Shown in pieces: positions 52,303 to 64,000 of a DNA stretch of 64,000 bases. The position numbers and the translations under genes were made by a program. The first letter of the stretch is position 1; every line of letters starts with the position of its first letter. The notes beneath the pieces are model-generated. The model saw only the letters and a list, made by a program, of their open reading frames with translations, was not told the origin of the DNA and ran no database searches. This DNA is from Lactiplantibacillus plantarum (GTDB taxonomy: Bacteria > Bacillota > Bacilli > Lactobacillales > Lactobacillaceae), in contig NZ_CP039121.1 in NCBI RefSeq assembly GCF_014131735.1, positions 3,178,937 through 3,242,936 of the forward strand. The letters are read 5' to 3'.

Positions 52303-54315
52303 CTAATTAGATTCTGTGGTCGGCTCATCAGTTGCCGTTAACAAATCAATCAACGATTGTTTGACGGCTTCAACTGACTGCCCTTCAATCTGGGTTGCAG
52401 CATTCGATAAATGACCGCCACCACCCAATTTTTCCATATAAACTTGTACGTTGATCTCGCCAAGTGATCGTGCCGAAATTCCGACCCGTCCATCTTCACG
52501 ACGTGTAATCACGAATGATGCGTCGACACCAGACATAGATAATAGTGAATCAGCAGCTTGAGCCGCCGTTACTGGGTCATAGACCTGATCATCTTCACCA
52601 ACACATAATGCCATATCCTGGTTAACAAATTCAACGGTTTCAATCAGATGATTGCGTTGTAGATAACTATCAACGTTCTCCTTCATAAATTGTTGAACGA
52701 GTAACGAGTCCGCACCGGCTGATCGTAGATAACTAGCAGCATCAAACGTCCGCGATCCTGATCGTAATGAAAACGACTTCGTATCGATAACGATTCCGGT
52801 CAACATTGCGGTTGCCTCAATCTTATTGATTGGTTCGGCATCGTGCGATTGATATTCAAACATCTCGGTAATCAGCTCACAAGTCGACGAAGCATACGGT
52901 TCAATATAAACCAAAACTGGGTTTTCTGGAAATTCTTCGCCCCGTCGATGGTGATCAATAATCATAACGCGATTTTCGAGCCGCTCATAAAGGGCCTGTG
53001 ACATTGAAATACTTGGCTTAGAATGGTCAGCCATAATCAATAAACTTTGGTCAGTGGCCTTCTCAAGTGCTTCTTCCGGCGAGATAATCGCTGACTCGAT
53101 GTTCTCATCAGACTTCAACTGGTCCAGTAAACGCTGAATGTCTGAATGCACATTTTGCTCATCCAAGACGATCCAACACTGTTTACCATTCATTTCAGCA
53201 ATTCGGCGAATCCCGAGACAGGCCCCAACGGCATCCATATCTGGTTGGCGGTGCCCCTGAACAAAGATCTGGTCAGATTGATTCATTAACTCTTGTAACG
53301 TCTGACTGATCATCCGGGCCCGTACCCGCGTCCGTTTTTCCATCGGGTTGGTTTTACCACCGTAGAAACGAGCAGGTTCGTCCTCAGACTTCACCACAAC
53401 TTGGTCACCACCCCGCCCCAAGGCAAGGTCCATGTTACTCTGCGCTAAATCGGCCAAATTGTTCATGTTCCGTTCACCATAAGCAATCCCAATACTCAAT
53501 GTTAGTGGGAAATTTTGCTTAGAAGTCGACTCCCGAATTCGATCTAAAATGCGAAACTTATTCTCTTCAACACGTCGTAAACTACTAGCATAGCCCAACA
53601 AGAAGAAGTGATCATCATCCAAGCGCTTCAGGTACATCCCAAACATCTGGGTCCACTTAGACAATTCATTGGTCACGTAATTGTTCAGGTTGGAAATATC
53701 CGTATCAGTCATCGACTGGGTGATTTCATCGTAATTATCCAAAAAGATTTGTCCAATCACGAGTTTTTCATCTTCGAATTGATCCGTCAGCTCAGCATAC
53801 TTGGTCACATCCATCATATAGACCGTATTAGTGCTCTGCTGGATACGTACATCAAACTGGTAGTCTTGCCAACGAATCGTCGCGGGCTCGTCCAGATGAG
53901 CGTTCAGCGTCGCTGCCAGTGTTGGCTCAATATCTTCCAAGCGGTATCCTAAGACGTCCTTATCACCGAAATAGCGCTGAAGATAAGGATTGATCCATTC
54001 GATGGTCTGGTCGGAATTAAAAATCATTACTCCGATAGGCATCTGAATCAGTGCCTCTTGTTCGCCGCGCTTAATACGATACGACAAGTCTGAGATATAT
54101 TCATTTGCACTCGAACTGAGCTCAATCAACGTATTATAAGATATCACCACAGCCATCACAATCAAGATGAGGACAACGGTCCCAAAAATCCAGTTCATTA
54201 AATAACCAGTGACGAGCATAATTAACGACAAGCTAAAAATAACCAACGCTAAGAGTCGTAACTGCTGATTTTGTAGGAAAAATGGAATTTTTTCACGCGA
54301 AAAGATCTTTTTCAT
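52303..54315 (-). CDS. gdpP: Cyclic-di-AMP phosphodiesterase GdpP
   Basis: A 670-residue membrane enzyme. Two N-terminal helices (about 17-60), a PAS-like domain (about 85-150), a degenerate GGDEF (about 175-300) and DHH/DHHA1 catalytic domains. Metal motifs are GHRQPDMDAVG, MADHSKPS and MIIDHHRRGE; GGGGHLSNAATQI is the DHHA1 end. It hydrolyses c-di-AMP and so controls potassium, wall and beta-lactam tolerance. GAGGG site before the ATG. Confidence 0.95.
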   Translation of the reverse strand: MKKIFSREKIPFFLQNQQLRLLALVIFSLSLIMLVTGYLMNWIFGTVVLILIVMAVVISYNTLIELSSSANEYISDLSYRIKRGEQEALIQMPIGVMIFNSDQTIEWINPYLQRYFGDKDVLGYRLEDIEPTLAATLNAHLDEPATIRWQDYQFDVRIQQSTNTVYMMDVTKYAELTDQFEDEKLVIGQIFLDNYDEITQSMTDTDISNLNNYVTNELSKWTQMFGMYLKRLDDDHFFLLGYASSLRRVEENKFRILDRIRESTSKQNFPLTLSIGIAYGERNMNNLADLAQSNMDLALGRGGDQVVVKSEDEPARFYGGKTNPMEKRTRVRARMISQTLQELMNQSDQIFVQGHRQPDMDAVGACLGIRRIAEMNGKQCWIVLDEQNVHSDIQRLLDQLKSDENIESAIISPEEALEKATDQSLLIMADHSKPSISMSQALYERLENRVMIIDHHRRGEEFPENPVLVYIEPYASSTCELITEMFEYQSHDAEPINKIEATAMLTGIVIDTKSFSLRSGSRTFDAASYLRSAGADSLLVQQFMKENVDSYLQRNHLIETVEFVNQDMALCVGEDDQVYDPVTAAQAADSLLSMSGVDASFVITRREDGRVGISARSLGEINVQVYMEKLGGGGHLSNAATQIEGQSVEAVKQSLIDLLTATDEPTTESN

Positions 54316-54451
54316 ATTAAAAATCCCTCAAGCCTTCTCAGTAATGACTATATTTTATCACAAACCACCGTCCGCTTCAGCGTTTCGTGTCAATCACCGT
54401 AAACGCTTCATTGAACGGCCACCACCCTATCTAGTCAAGTTAAGGGTAAAT

Positions 54452-54482
54452 AAAAACCACAGAGCCGAAGTCTGTGGTTTTT
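54452..54482 (-). terminator. Terminator after rpsR
   Basis: Perfect 12-bp stem AAAAACCACAGA / TCTGTGGTTTTT with a 7-nt loop, 13 nt past the rpsR stop. Confidence 0.9.
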
Positions 54483-54495
54483 GAATGACTAAAAA

Positions 54496-54732
54496 TTAGT
54501 CTTCAGATACAAAGGCTAATAAGCCCATGATCCGTGCACGCTTGATGGCGATAGTTAAAGAACGTTGGTTCTTAGCACTAGTCCCCGTTACACGACGTGG
54601 CAAAATCTTCCCACGTTCTGAAATAAAGCGACGTAATAAGTCAGTATCTTTATAATCGATGTATTCGATATGGTTTGCGGCGATGAAGTCGACTTTACGA
54701 CGACGACGGCCACCTCTTCTTTGTTGTGCCAT
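54496..54732 (-). CDS. rpsR: Ribosomal protein bS18
   Basis: A 78-residue S18 with a basic N-terminus ([15 protein letters not shown]), [18 protein letters not shown] and the S6-interacting C-terminus. ATG 54732 has GAGGAGGG upstream; the frame extends to 54765 without a site. Third gene of rpsF-ssb-rpsR. Confidence 0.98.
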
Positions 54733-54770
54733 TGATATTTCCCTCCTCGTTATCTGTCTAAGCAATTAGA

Positions 54771-55373
54771 CTAGAATGGTAAATCATCATCCGAGATATC
54801 AATTTGATCGCCATTATTAGCGAATGGGTCAGCCTGATTATTGTTGTTAGCACTGCTTGATGGTGCCGCACTGCTAGCATTACCAGTATTACCATTACCA
54901 AATGGGTTATTGTTATTCGCTGATGATTGTTGAGGAGCCGCATTTTGGCCTTGATTACTATACCCATTATTATTGTTGTTGTAATTCGAATTACCATTGT
55001 TGTAATTGTTATTACCACTACCACCATTGGCAGACTGATGACGTTCAGACTCTGCCCGTGATTCTAATAATGAGAAGTTTTCAACGACAACTTCTGTAAC
55101 GTAAACACGTACCCCTTGTTGGTTTTCGTAGTTCCGGGTTTGAATCCGGCCATCGATACCAACAAGTGAACCTTTATGAGTAAAGTTCGCAAAATTTTCA
55201 GCAGCTTTACGCCAAATGACGCAACTAATGAAATCTGCTTCACGTTCCCCATTTTGATTCGTGAATTGACGGTTTACGGCAATAGTGAACGTCGCGACGG
55301 CGGCACCACCATTCGTGTAACGTAATTCCGGATCTCTTGTCAGTCGGCCAACAAGAATTGTACGGTTAATCAT
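54771..55373 (-). CDS. ssb: Single-stranded DNA-binding protein
   Basis: A 200-residue SSB. OB fold in residues 1-105 ([35 protein letters not shown]); a long low-complexity Asn/Gly/Ser/Gln linker; and the acidic tip DDDLPF that recruits replication and repair proteins. Part of rpsF-ssb-rpsR. The Asn-rich linker is longer than in many SSBs. Confidence 0.98.
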   Translation of the reverse strand: MINRTILVGRLTRDPELRYTNGGAAVATFTIAVNRQFTNQNGEREADFISCVIWRKAAENFANFTHKGSLVGIDGRIQTRNYENQQGVRVYVTEVVVENFSLLESRAESERHQSANGGSGNNNYNNGNSNYNNNNNGYSNQGQNAAPQQSSANNNNPFGNGNTGNASSAAPSSSANNNNQADPFANNGDQIDISDDDLPF

Positions 55374-55409
55374 GCAGAAGCGCTCCTCTCTTAAAATTAA
55401 TTTTGTCTA

Positions 55410-55709
55410 TTAGTCTTCGCGTTTAACGATCATGTGACGTAAAATGTCATCATTGATCTTTGAAAGACGGTCGAATTCGTTTAAAGCAGCATCGTCAGTT
55501 GCTGTTAAGTTAACGATATGGTAAGTACCTTCGTTAAAGCCACCGATTTCGTATGCGAAACGACGCTTTGACCAGTCTTTTGAATCAATTACTTGCGCAC
55601 CGTTATCAGTTAAGATTTTGTCGAAACGATCAACTAAAGCTGTCTTGGCAGCATCGTCGATGTCGGGACGTACGATGTAAGTAATTTCATATTTCTTTGA
55701 TTCACTCAT
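55410..55709 (-). CDS. rpsF: Ribosomal protein bS6
   Basis: A 99-residue S6 ([39 protein letters not shown]). Dimerises with S18 on 16S rRNA. First gene of the operon, with AGGAGG upstream. The 5' leader has an ATCTAGC/GCTAGAT hairpin and a small CTTC/GAAG hairpin; I could not confirm an S6:S18 autoregulatory motif. Confidence 0.98.
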   Translation of the reverse strand: MSESKKYEITYIVRPDIDDAAKTALVDRFDKILTDNGAQVIDSKDWSKRRFAYEIGGFNEGTYHIVNLTATDDAALNEFDRLSKINDDILRHMIVKRED

Positions 55710-55798
55710 GAAATTTGCACCTCCTTATGGACTTCAGGCCCTTCTTTTTGAAGAGCAAGGAAAGTAATCTAGCTAATGCTAGATACTCACGAATTTAA

Positions 55799-55827
55799 AG
55801 TATAGCATCTAAATCAGTTTGTTGCAA
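55799..55827 (-). promoter_or_regulatory. Promoter of rpsF-ssb-rpsR
   Basis: On the minus strand TTGCAA (55827-55822), 17 bp, then TATACT (55804-55799), giving a leader of about 85 nt. Confidence 0.75.
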
Positions 55828-55909
55828 GGGTTGAAGCGGCCGACTGTTACAAAAAGATCCTGAATCCGTTACACCAATCAATTACGTCAATTGAGCGATA
55901 TTTCATTTT

Positions 55910-55923
55910 ATTTCCCGGGAAAT
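55910..55923. promoter_or_regulatory. Noc-binding site 2
   Basis: ATTTCCCGGGAAAT, an exact NBS consensus within a 16-bp palindrome. It lies in the 622-bp gyrA-rpsF gap, upstream of the rpsF promoter. Apart from the promoter and the gyrA terminator I see nothing else in this gap. Confidence 0.78.
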
Positions 55924-56283
55924 ATTTCTTTTTTCTGAAATTCTCCCCTTCGCTTACATTTTCCCACACCCACACAGCATTAATTTAAACCAAGTCGACG
56001 TCAGAATAACACGCACTGCTGTAATCCTCTCAATCGCACAAGCCAGTTTTGACCGCGTAAATCTAAAATTGCTTACTTCATGTTGTCCTCTCCCAATTTA
56101 TCGGCATTTCTGCCAATCACTGGAAGATGGCAAGACTAAGTGATGAGCCTCCAGCAGTCAAATTATTCTTCGCAGGAAGATTGTTTCTACCGGTTCAAAA
56201 CAAGACTTTGGAGGCCAGAATAGGACCGATGACCGGTAAATCACACACGACCCGTTGCCAAAATAATTCTTGACTCGCATAAA

Positions 56284-56325
56284 AAAACAAGCGTGGTCGA
56301 CAAGATTGTCGACCACGCTTGTTTT
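56284..56325 (-). terminator. Terminator after gyrA
   Basis: A 20-bp perfect stem (56284-56303 / 56306-56325, arms AAAACAAGCGTGGTCGACAA and its complement) with A/T ends, 6 nt past the gyrA stop. Confidence 0.9.
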
Positions 56326-56331
56326 ATCAAT

Positions 56332-58893
56332 TTATTCGTTTGAATCGTTTGAATCAGTTGTTGGTTCTGTCGTAGTGGCATCGGCGTTGACGGTTTGATC
56401 GTCAACTGGTGCCTCAGTCGTTGCATCCGTTGCGACAGTCTCATCAACTTCTGGCTCTGGATCAACCTTGGCCATCGTTGCGACTTGACCATCATCGCCT
56501 AGCCGCATGAGACGAACACCTAAGGTTGCCCGACCAGTCTGAGAAACGGTTGCGATATTGAAGCGAATCATGACTCCTTGGTTCGTCATTACCATGATAT
56601 CTTCTTGACCATCAACCGTCGTCAAACCAGCTAAATGACCATTCTTCTCAGTCACGTTAGCGGTCTTGATTCCTTTGCCACCACGCCCCTTAATTGGGTA
56701 ATCGGCAGCTGGCGTTTGTTTCCCATAACCCTTTTCCGTGATGATGAAGACGTTGCTGTCGGGCTTCAAAACGTCAAAGCCAATCACAAAGTCATCATCG
56801 CGTAAGCGAATCCCGCGAACCCCAGAAGCCGTCCGGCCCATGGACCGCACTGTGGTTTCGTCGAAACTGACGGCATAACCGTCGTGCGTCCCGATGATTA
56901 CATTTTGGTGACCATCCGTGATTGTAACCCCGATTAATTCATCATCATCCTTAAGCGTAATGGCCTTCAAACCATTGCTACGGATATTGGCAAATTCTTG
57001 AACTGGTGTCCGTTTGACAACCCCTTTAACAGTTGTAAAGAACAGGTAGTTATCAGAAGCGCTCGCATCGCCCGTGACATTAACGACCGCCTGAATTTTT
57101 TCACCAGAATTGACTCCCAGTAAATTGATGACCGGGATTCCTTTGGCCGTACGACCGTATTCAGGAATCTCGTAAGCCTTCATCCGGTAAACTTTACCCG
57201 CATTAGTGAAAAAGAGTAGGACATCATGGGTCGACGTCGTCAGTAGATGTTCAATAAAGTCATCATCATGGACGTCCATCCCTTGAATCCCACGACCACC
57301 ACGGTGTTGCGACTTAAATTCAGTCGTTGGTAACCGTTTGATGTAGCCATTGTGAGTTAAGGTAACAGCCACTTCTTCTTCTTCGATCAAGTCTTCATCT
57401 TCAATACTGAGGACTTCACCGACCATCAATTCGGTCCGACGCTTATCACCAAACTTACGTTGAATTTCCATTAATTCTTCGTAAATAATTTGGTTGATAC
57501 GATCCTTGCTAGCTAAGATTTCTTTGTAGTCAGCAATGGCTTTCAATAAGTCCTGGTATTCACTCTCGATCTTTTCACGTTCCAAACCAGTTAACCGGAC
57601 TAACCGCATATCAAGAATGGCTTGTGCCTGCTTATCAGACAAGCCGTAATTATCCATCAATTGGTTCTTCGCAATTTCACTCGTTTGTGATTGACGAATA
57701 ATCGCAATGATTTCATCAATGTGATCAAGGGCAATCCGTAAGCCTTCAAGAATATGGGCCCGTGCTTGGGCTTTCTTCAAGTCAAACTCAGTCCGACGCC
57801 GAATCACGTCTTCTTGGTGTTCCAGGTAATAGATTAAGATTTGCTTTAAGCTTAAGACTTTTGGAGCACCCTTAACGATGGCTAACATGTTAAAGCCAAA
57901 ATTAGTCTGCATCAATGTCATCTTGTAAAGGTTATTCAAGATAACCGAGGCGCTGGCATCCCGCCGAACATCAATGACGATCCGCATCCCTTCACGGTCA
58001 CTTTCATCATTGATATCAGTGATACCTTCAATTTCCTTGTCTCGAGCTAAACCAGCAATCCGTTCGATCAATTTAGCTTTATTGACCATATATGGTAATT
58101 CAGTCACGATAATTCGTTGCTTACCATTCTTTTGGTCTTGAATATCGACCTTCGCACGAACAATAATGTTCCCACGACCAGTCTGGTAAGCCTTACGAAT
58201 ACCGGACTTTCCCATTACGATCCCGCCAGTTGGAAAATCTGGTCCAGGTAAGACTTCCATCAAGTCAGCAACTGTTGCATCAGGATTATCCATCAACAGG
58301 TGGATTGCTGAAATGACTTCCGCTAAGTTATGTGGCGGAATGTTTGTTGTCATCCCAACAGCAATCCCAGTGGCACCGTTAACGAGTAAGTTCGGGAAAC
58401 GTGCTGGTAAGACTGCTGGTTCCCGTTCTGTATCATCATAGTTTGGTTGCCAATCAACGGTATCCTTGTTAATATCGCGGAGCATTTCAACCGCAATCTT
58501 ACTCATCCGGGCTTCGGTATACCGCATCGCGGCAGCCCCGTCACCATCGACAGAACCGAAGTTCCCGTGACCATCCACTAACATGTAGCGATAGCTAAAG
58601 TCTTGGGCCATCCGCACCATTGACTCATAAATTGCGGAGTCACCATGGGGATGATACTTCCCCATAACATCCCCAACAATCCGGGCCGACTTCTTATACG
58701 GCTTATCCGGCGTCACACCTAATTCACTCATACCGTAAAGAATCCGCCGGTGCACTGGCTTTAACCCATCACGTACGTCCGGCAGTGCCCGTGCCACGAT
58801 AACACTCATGGCATAGCTTAAGAATGACGTTCGCATGGTCTTCGAAAGGTTCACATCCGAAATACGATTGTTCGATAAATCTGAATCAGCCAA
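56332..58893 (-). CDS. gyrA: DNA gyrase subunit A
   Basis: An 853-residue type II topoisomerase subunit. Catalytic Tyr125 ([10 protein letters not shown]), quinolone region HGDSAIYE with Ser86 and Glu90 in the susceptible wild-type form, and six C-terminal beta-pinwheel repeats including the GyrA box region ([11 protein letters not shown]). A Thr/Asp/Glu-rich acidic tail of about 40 residues ends the protein. The start is TTG at 58893 with AAGGAGG 9 nt upstream. It follows gyrB after 164 bp. Confidence 0.98.
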   Translation of the reverse strand: MADSDLSNNRISDVNLSKTMRTSFLSYAMSVIVARALPDVRDGLKPVHRRILYGMSELGVTPDKPYKKSARIVGDVMGKYHPHGDSAIYESMVRMAQDFSYRYMLVDGHGNFGSVDGDGAAAMRYTEARMSKIAVEMLRDINKDTVDWQPNYDDTEREPAVLPARFPNLLVNGATGIAVGMTTNIPPHNLAEVISAIHLLMDNPDATVADLMEVLPGPDFPTGGIVMGKSGIRKAYQTGRGNIIVRAKVDIQDQKNGKQRIIVTELPYMVNKAKLIERIAGLARDKEIEGITDINDESDREGMRIVIDVRRDASASVILNNLYKMTLMQTNFGFNMLAIVKGAPKVLSLKQILIYYLEHQEDVIRRRTEFDLKKAQARAHILEGLRIALDHIDEIIAIIRQSQTSEIAKNQLMDNYGLSDKQAQAILDMRLVRLTGLEREKIESEYQDLLKAIADYKEILASKDRINQIIYEELMEIQRKFGDKRRTELMVGEVLSIEDEDLIEEEEVAVTLTHNGYIKRLPTTEFKSQHRGGRGIQGMDVHDDDFIEHLLTTSTHDVLLFFTNAGKVYRMKAYEIPEYGRTAKGIPVINLLGVNSGEKIQAVVNVTGDASASDNYLFFTTVKGVVKRTPVQEFANIRSNGLKAITLKDDDELIGVTITDGHQNVIIGTHDGYAVSFDETTVRSMGRTASGVRGIRLRDDDFVIGFDVLKPDSNVFIITEKGYGKQTPAADYPIKGRGGKGIKTANVTEKNGHLAGLTTVDGQEDIMVMTNQGVMIRFNIATVSQTGRATLGVRLMRLGDDGQVATMAKVDPEPEVDETVATDATTEAPVDDQTVNADATTTEPTTDSNDSNE

Positions 58894-59057
58894 AATATTC
58901 GTCCTCCTTCATCCGTTTTGCCGCTATTAAAGCTTGATTAAGCTTTACATGTCTCAAGTAAAAGTCGCCATTAAGACAACCGTCGTGCCATTACGACCCT
59001 AAGTCTGATTAACAGCTTGCGCCTCAGTTCTTAGGTCAAAATGACTAAACTGACACA

Positions 59058-62125
<3,068 letters not shown>

Positions 62126-62359
62126 CTAATCAGTCGTTTCTTGATTTGAGCGAATAAAAAATGACCCGTTGTCTTCAACTTCAATCGTATCGCCTGGATA
62201 AAGTTTCCGACCCCGCCGATCATCTGGTTCACCATTAACTAACACGGTTGTTTCTTTTAAGAACCACTTCGCCTGACCACCCGATCCAATGATGGCCGTT
62301 TCTTTTAAGAGTTGCCCCAACGTCATATATGGGGTTTTAATATCTATTGGCTGTTTCAC
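62126..62359 (-). CDS. yaaA: S4-domain protein YaaA
   Basis: A 77-residue RNA-binding S4-domain protein (TLGQLLKETAIIGSGGQAKW; VNGEPDDRRGRKLYPGDTIE). Conserved between dnaN and recF in Firmicutes; probably binds structured RNA, exact role unclear. The start is GTG at 62359 with CAGGTGA upstream. Confidence 0.93.
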   Translation of the reverse strand: MKQPIDIKTPYMTLGQLLKETAIIGSGGQAKWFLKETTVLVNGEPDDRRGRKLYPGDTIEVEDNGSFFIRSNQETTD

Positions 62360-62620
62360 AATGTCACCTGCCTATCTGATTACAAGCTATTAAACGACTG
62401 TCTGGCGTGCTACACACACTCCTAACAGGTTATATTATACTTGTTTTTTGATGAAAATTCAATTTATAACCGCACTCAGAGCCATTTTAAGACGATTTAG
62501 GGCTTTTTAATATCGGGATACTAGCCTAGGGGTAAATTTGCTGAAATTCCCTAATTTTGCGGATTTTAATAAAATATCTTGTTTTTTACCTATAAAAATT
62601 GGCTAAAGCCAGCATTCATT

Positions 62621-62700
62621 ATCTGAAAGCGAGCGTTTGTAGCGAACGAGTGCAAGGACTGGGGTTCATCAGATGGTGGGATTTTAGTAGGGCAACATCG
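62621..62700 (+). ncRNA. Possible T-box stem I-like remnant
   Basis: ATCTGA (62621-62626) and TCAGAT (62669-62674) close a stem that contains GCGAGC (62629-62634) and GAGTGCAAGG (62648-62657), both reminiscent of T-box leader stem I. ATC within TTCATCAGAT could be a specifier-like triplet, but the usual TGGNACC antiterminator and a downstream plus-strand gene are absent. Within the 524-bp yaaA-dnaN gap, where I see no gene. Confidence 0.25.
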
Positions 62701-62818
62701 ATAGTTAGCGTGACAATTCACCAGCAGCTAATATAATATGCATAAGTTAAAACTTCAAAAGTTACATCATCGCTATTGCCTATTCATTGCCCCATCTTTA
62801 GCTAGTTTTAGCCGTCAT

Positions 62819-62855
62819 AAAAGGCCCGCATTTCACGGTGAAATGCGGGCCTTTT
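62819..62855 (-). terminator. Terminator after dnaN
   Basis: An 18-bp arm pair AAAAGGCCCGCATTTCAC / GTGAAATGCGGGCCTTTT with a one-base centre, 28 nt past the dnaN stop. Confidence 0.9.
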
Positions 62856-62883
62856 ATTTAGAATTGTATATTTATTCAGCTAA

Positions 62884-64000
62884 TTAAAACGTTCGAACTG
62901 GTGTAATCAACTGAATAAAGTTTTCGCCTTCTTCAGTTGGCACTAAAGTGAATGGGCGCAATGCCATCGTGAATGAGATTTTGATCATAGCTTGCCCAAA
63001 CGAACGTAACGCTTCTTTCATGTAGTCTGGGTTAAATGAAATTTCAAGTTCGTCACCTGACAAATCAGTGGGCTGTAGTTGTTCCGTTACTTCCCCGACA
63101 TCTGGTGAGTTACCGAAAATCGTAATCGTTTTGTCCGTTGGGTTAACGGAGAAGCGAACCACATTATTGCGACTTTCGTGGGATAACAGGGATGCCCGTT
63201 CAATTGCTGCTGAAAGTGCGGGTGCTGAAATTTCAACAGTCGTATTAGATTCTTTAGGAATCAGCCGTGACGTGTCGGGATAATTTCCTTCGAGTAAGCG
63301 AGAATAGAAGGACGTATTCCCCAGCACAAATAGGACTTGGTTTTCTGATAACCGCATCTGCACGTCAGGATTATTGTCGCCGATCATCCGAGATAATTCT
63401 GTCAAACTTTTACCAGGAATGATTACATCATAATTGGCATTATTGGCTTCTGGCAACTTGATCCGGCGTTGACTTAGGCGGTGTGAATCGGTTGCGACCG
63501 CTAAGAACTCACCGTTAGCTAAGATAAAATGAACCCCGGTCAGAATTGGTCGACTTTCCTGATTGGAAACGGCAATAACGGTCTGACCAATCAACTCTTT
63601 GAGTACATCCCCAGCTAACGTGATGGTATTAGTCGTATCAATTTCAGGTAAGTGTGGGTAGTTTTCAGGGTCTAAGCCGTTGATTGTAAAGGAAGCGGCC
63701 CCTGAAGTAATTTGTGTTTGAAAACCGTCGACCACGTTAACAGTCATGGTGTCTTCTGGTAATTTTTTTACGATTTCACTAAAGAAACGGGCAGGTAAAA
63801 CGATTGAACCGGCATCTTCAACGACTAACGTATTGTTGTCATCACTTGCTGGAATGGTGGTTTCAATAGAAATATCAGCATCACTACCAGTTAAGGTAAT
63901 AGCGTCAGTATTAACGTCAAGTTTAAGACCAGTCAAAATTGGAATGGTCGTTTTTGAAGAAATGGCCCGTTGGACGTTATTTAATTCTTTGATGAAGGCA
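62884..64000 (-). CDS. dnaN: DNA polymerase III beta sliding clamp (5' end cut by window)
   Basis: About 372 residues are visible. The frame reads through the edge of the window as AFIKELNNVQRAISSKTTIP and ILTGLKLDV, so only about nine N-terminal residues are missing and the TTG at 63936 is internal. The three clamp domains and the conserved C-terminal LVPTEEGENFIQLITPVRTF are present. The ring tethers polymerase III and repair proteins to DNA. dnaA should follow just outside the window. Confidence 0.97.
   Translation of the reverse strand, partial: AFIKELNNVQRAISSKTTIPILTGLKLDVNTDAITLTGSDADISIETTIPASDDNNTLVVEDAGSIVLPARFFSEIVKKLPEDTMTVNVVDGFQTQITSGAASFTINGLDPENYPHLPEIDTTNTITLAGDVLKELIGQTVIAVSNQESRPILTGVHFILANGEFLAVATDSHRLSQRRIKLPEANNANYDVIIPGKSLTELSRMIGDNNPDVQMRLSENQVLFVLGNTSFYSRLLEGNYPDTSRLIPKESNTTVEISAPALSAAIERASLLSHESRNNVVRFSVNPTDKTITIFGNSPDVGEVTEQLQPTDLSGDELEISFNPDYMKEALRSFGQAMIKISFTMALRPFTLVPTEEGENFIQLITPVRTF

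Noticed and set aside
53608..53952. 114-codon plus-strand frame opposite gdpP
   Set aside because: His/Ile-rich shadow of the GGDEF region, no start signals.

Overview
The window reads as a chromosomal segment of a lactobacillus of the Lactiplantibacillus plantarum group, lying next to the replication origin. I infer this from gene content and order recalled from known genomes; no database search was possible. The right edge holds dnaN (cut by the window), a yaaA-type S4 protein, recF, gyrB, gyrA, rpsF-ssb-rpsR, gdpP, rplI and dnaB. dnaA and oriC should therefore lie just beyond base 64000, and the many minus-strand genes run away from the origin, co-directional with replication. I see no insertion sequence, prophage, integrase or CRISPR array.

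Layout from left to right. 0-5 kb: start of a threonine/serine exporter-type protein, a bile salt hydrolase-family enzyme, a solitary beta-phosphoglucomutase with candidate CcpA and LacI-family sites, and a PucR-type regulator. 4.3-16.7 kb: a redox-rich block with an SDR / acetoacetate decarboxylase-like / nitroreductase operon, arsenate reductase, a flavodoxin-like protein, a LysR regulator, a DASS carboxylate transporter divergent from a three-domain flavoprotein reductase, a FusB/EF-G-binding-type protein behind what looks like a translational attenuator, an unusual PTPS/QueD homologue, a second nitroreductase and a UDG-superfamily protein. 16.9-19.4 kb: an apparently AT-richer TetR-aldehyde dehydrogenase pair followed by a frameshifted gene remnant.

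19.4-28.2 kb: rlmH, an intergenic cluster of DnaA boxes, htrA and the essential cell-wall signalling operon walRKHI with walJ, then tRNA-Lys(CUU). 28.2-34.3 kb: a small unknown protein, a cold-shock protein, an FMN split-barrel protein, a GH65 disaccharide phosphorylase with its own beta-phosphoglucomutase, and a Cof-type phosphatase. 34.5-44.5 kb: a complete glycogen operon, glgB-C-D-A-P plus a GH13 neopullulanase-like enzyme. 44.7-50.2 kb: an orphan OppA-type lipoprotein behind a cysteine-rich leader ORF, and an MFS transporter-proB-proA operon.

The genes link disaccharide phosphorolysis (GH65 plus beta-PGM gives glucose 6-phosphate) with glycogen storage (GlgCD, A and B) and breakdown (GlgP and the GH13 enzyme). 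Superimposed on the genes is chromosome-organising sequence: three parS-like sites (ParB), two exact Noc-type sites and the DnaA-box cluster. The features most worth testing are the four-segment leader before the FusB-like gene, the MCCC leader before oppA, the DnaA-box cluster between rlmH and htrA, and a hairpin that separates the htrA Shine-Dalgarno from its start codon.
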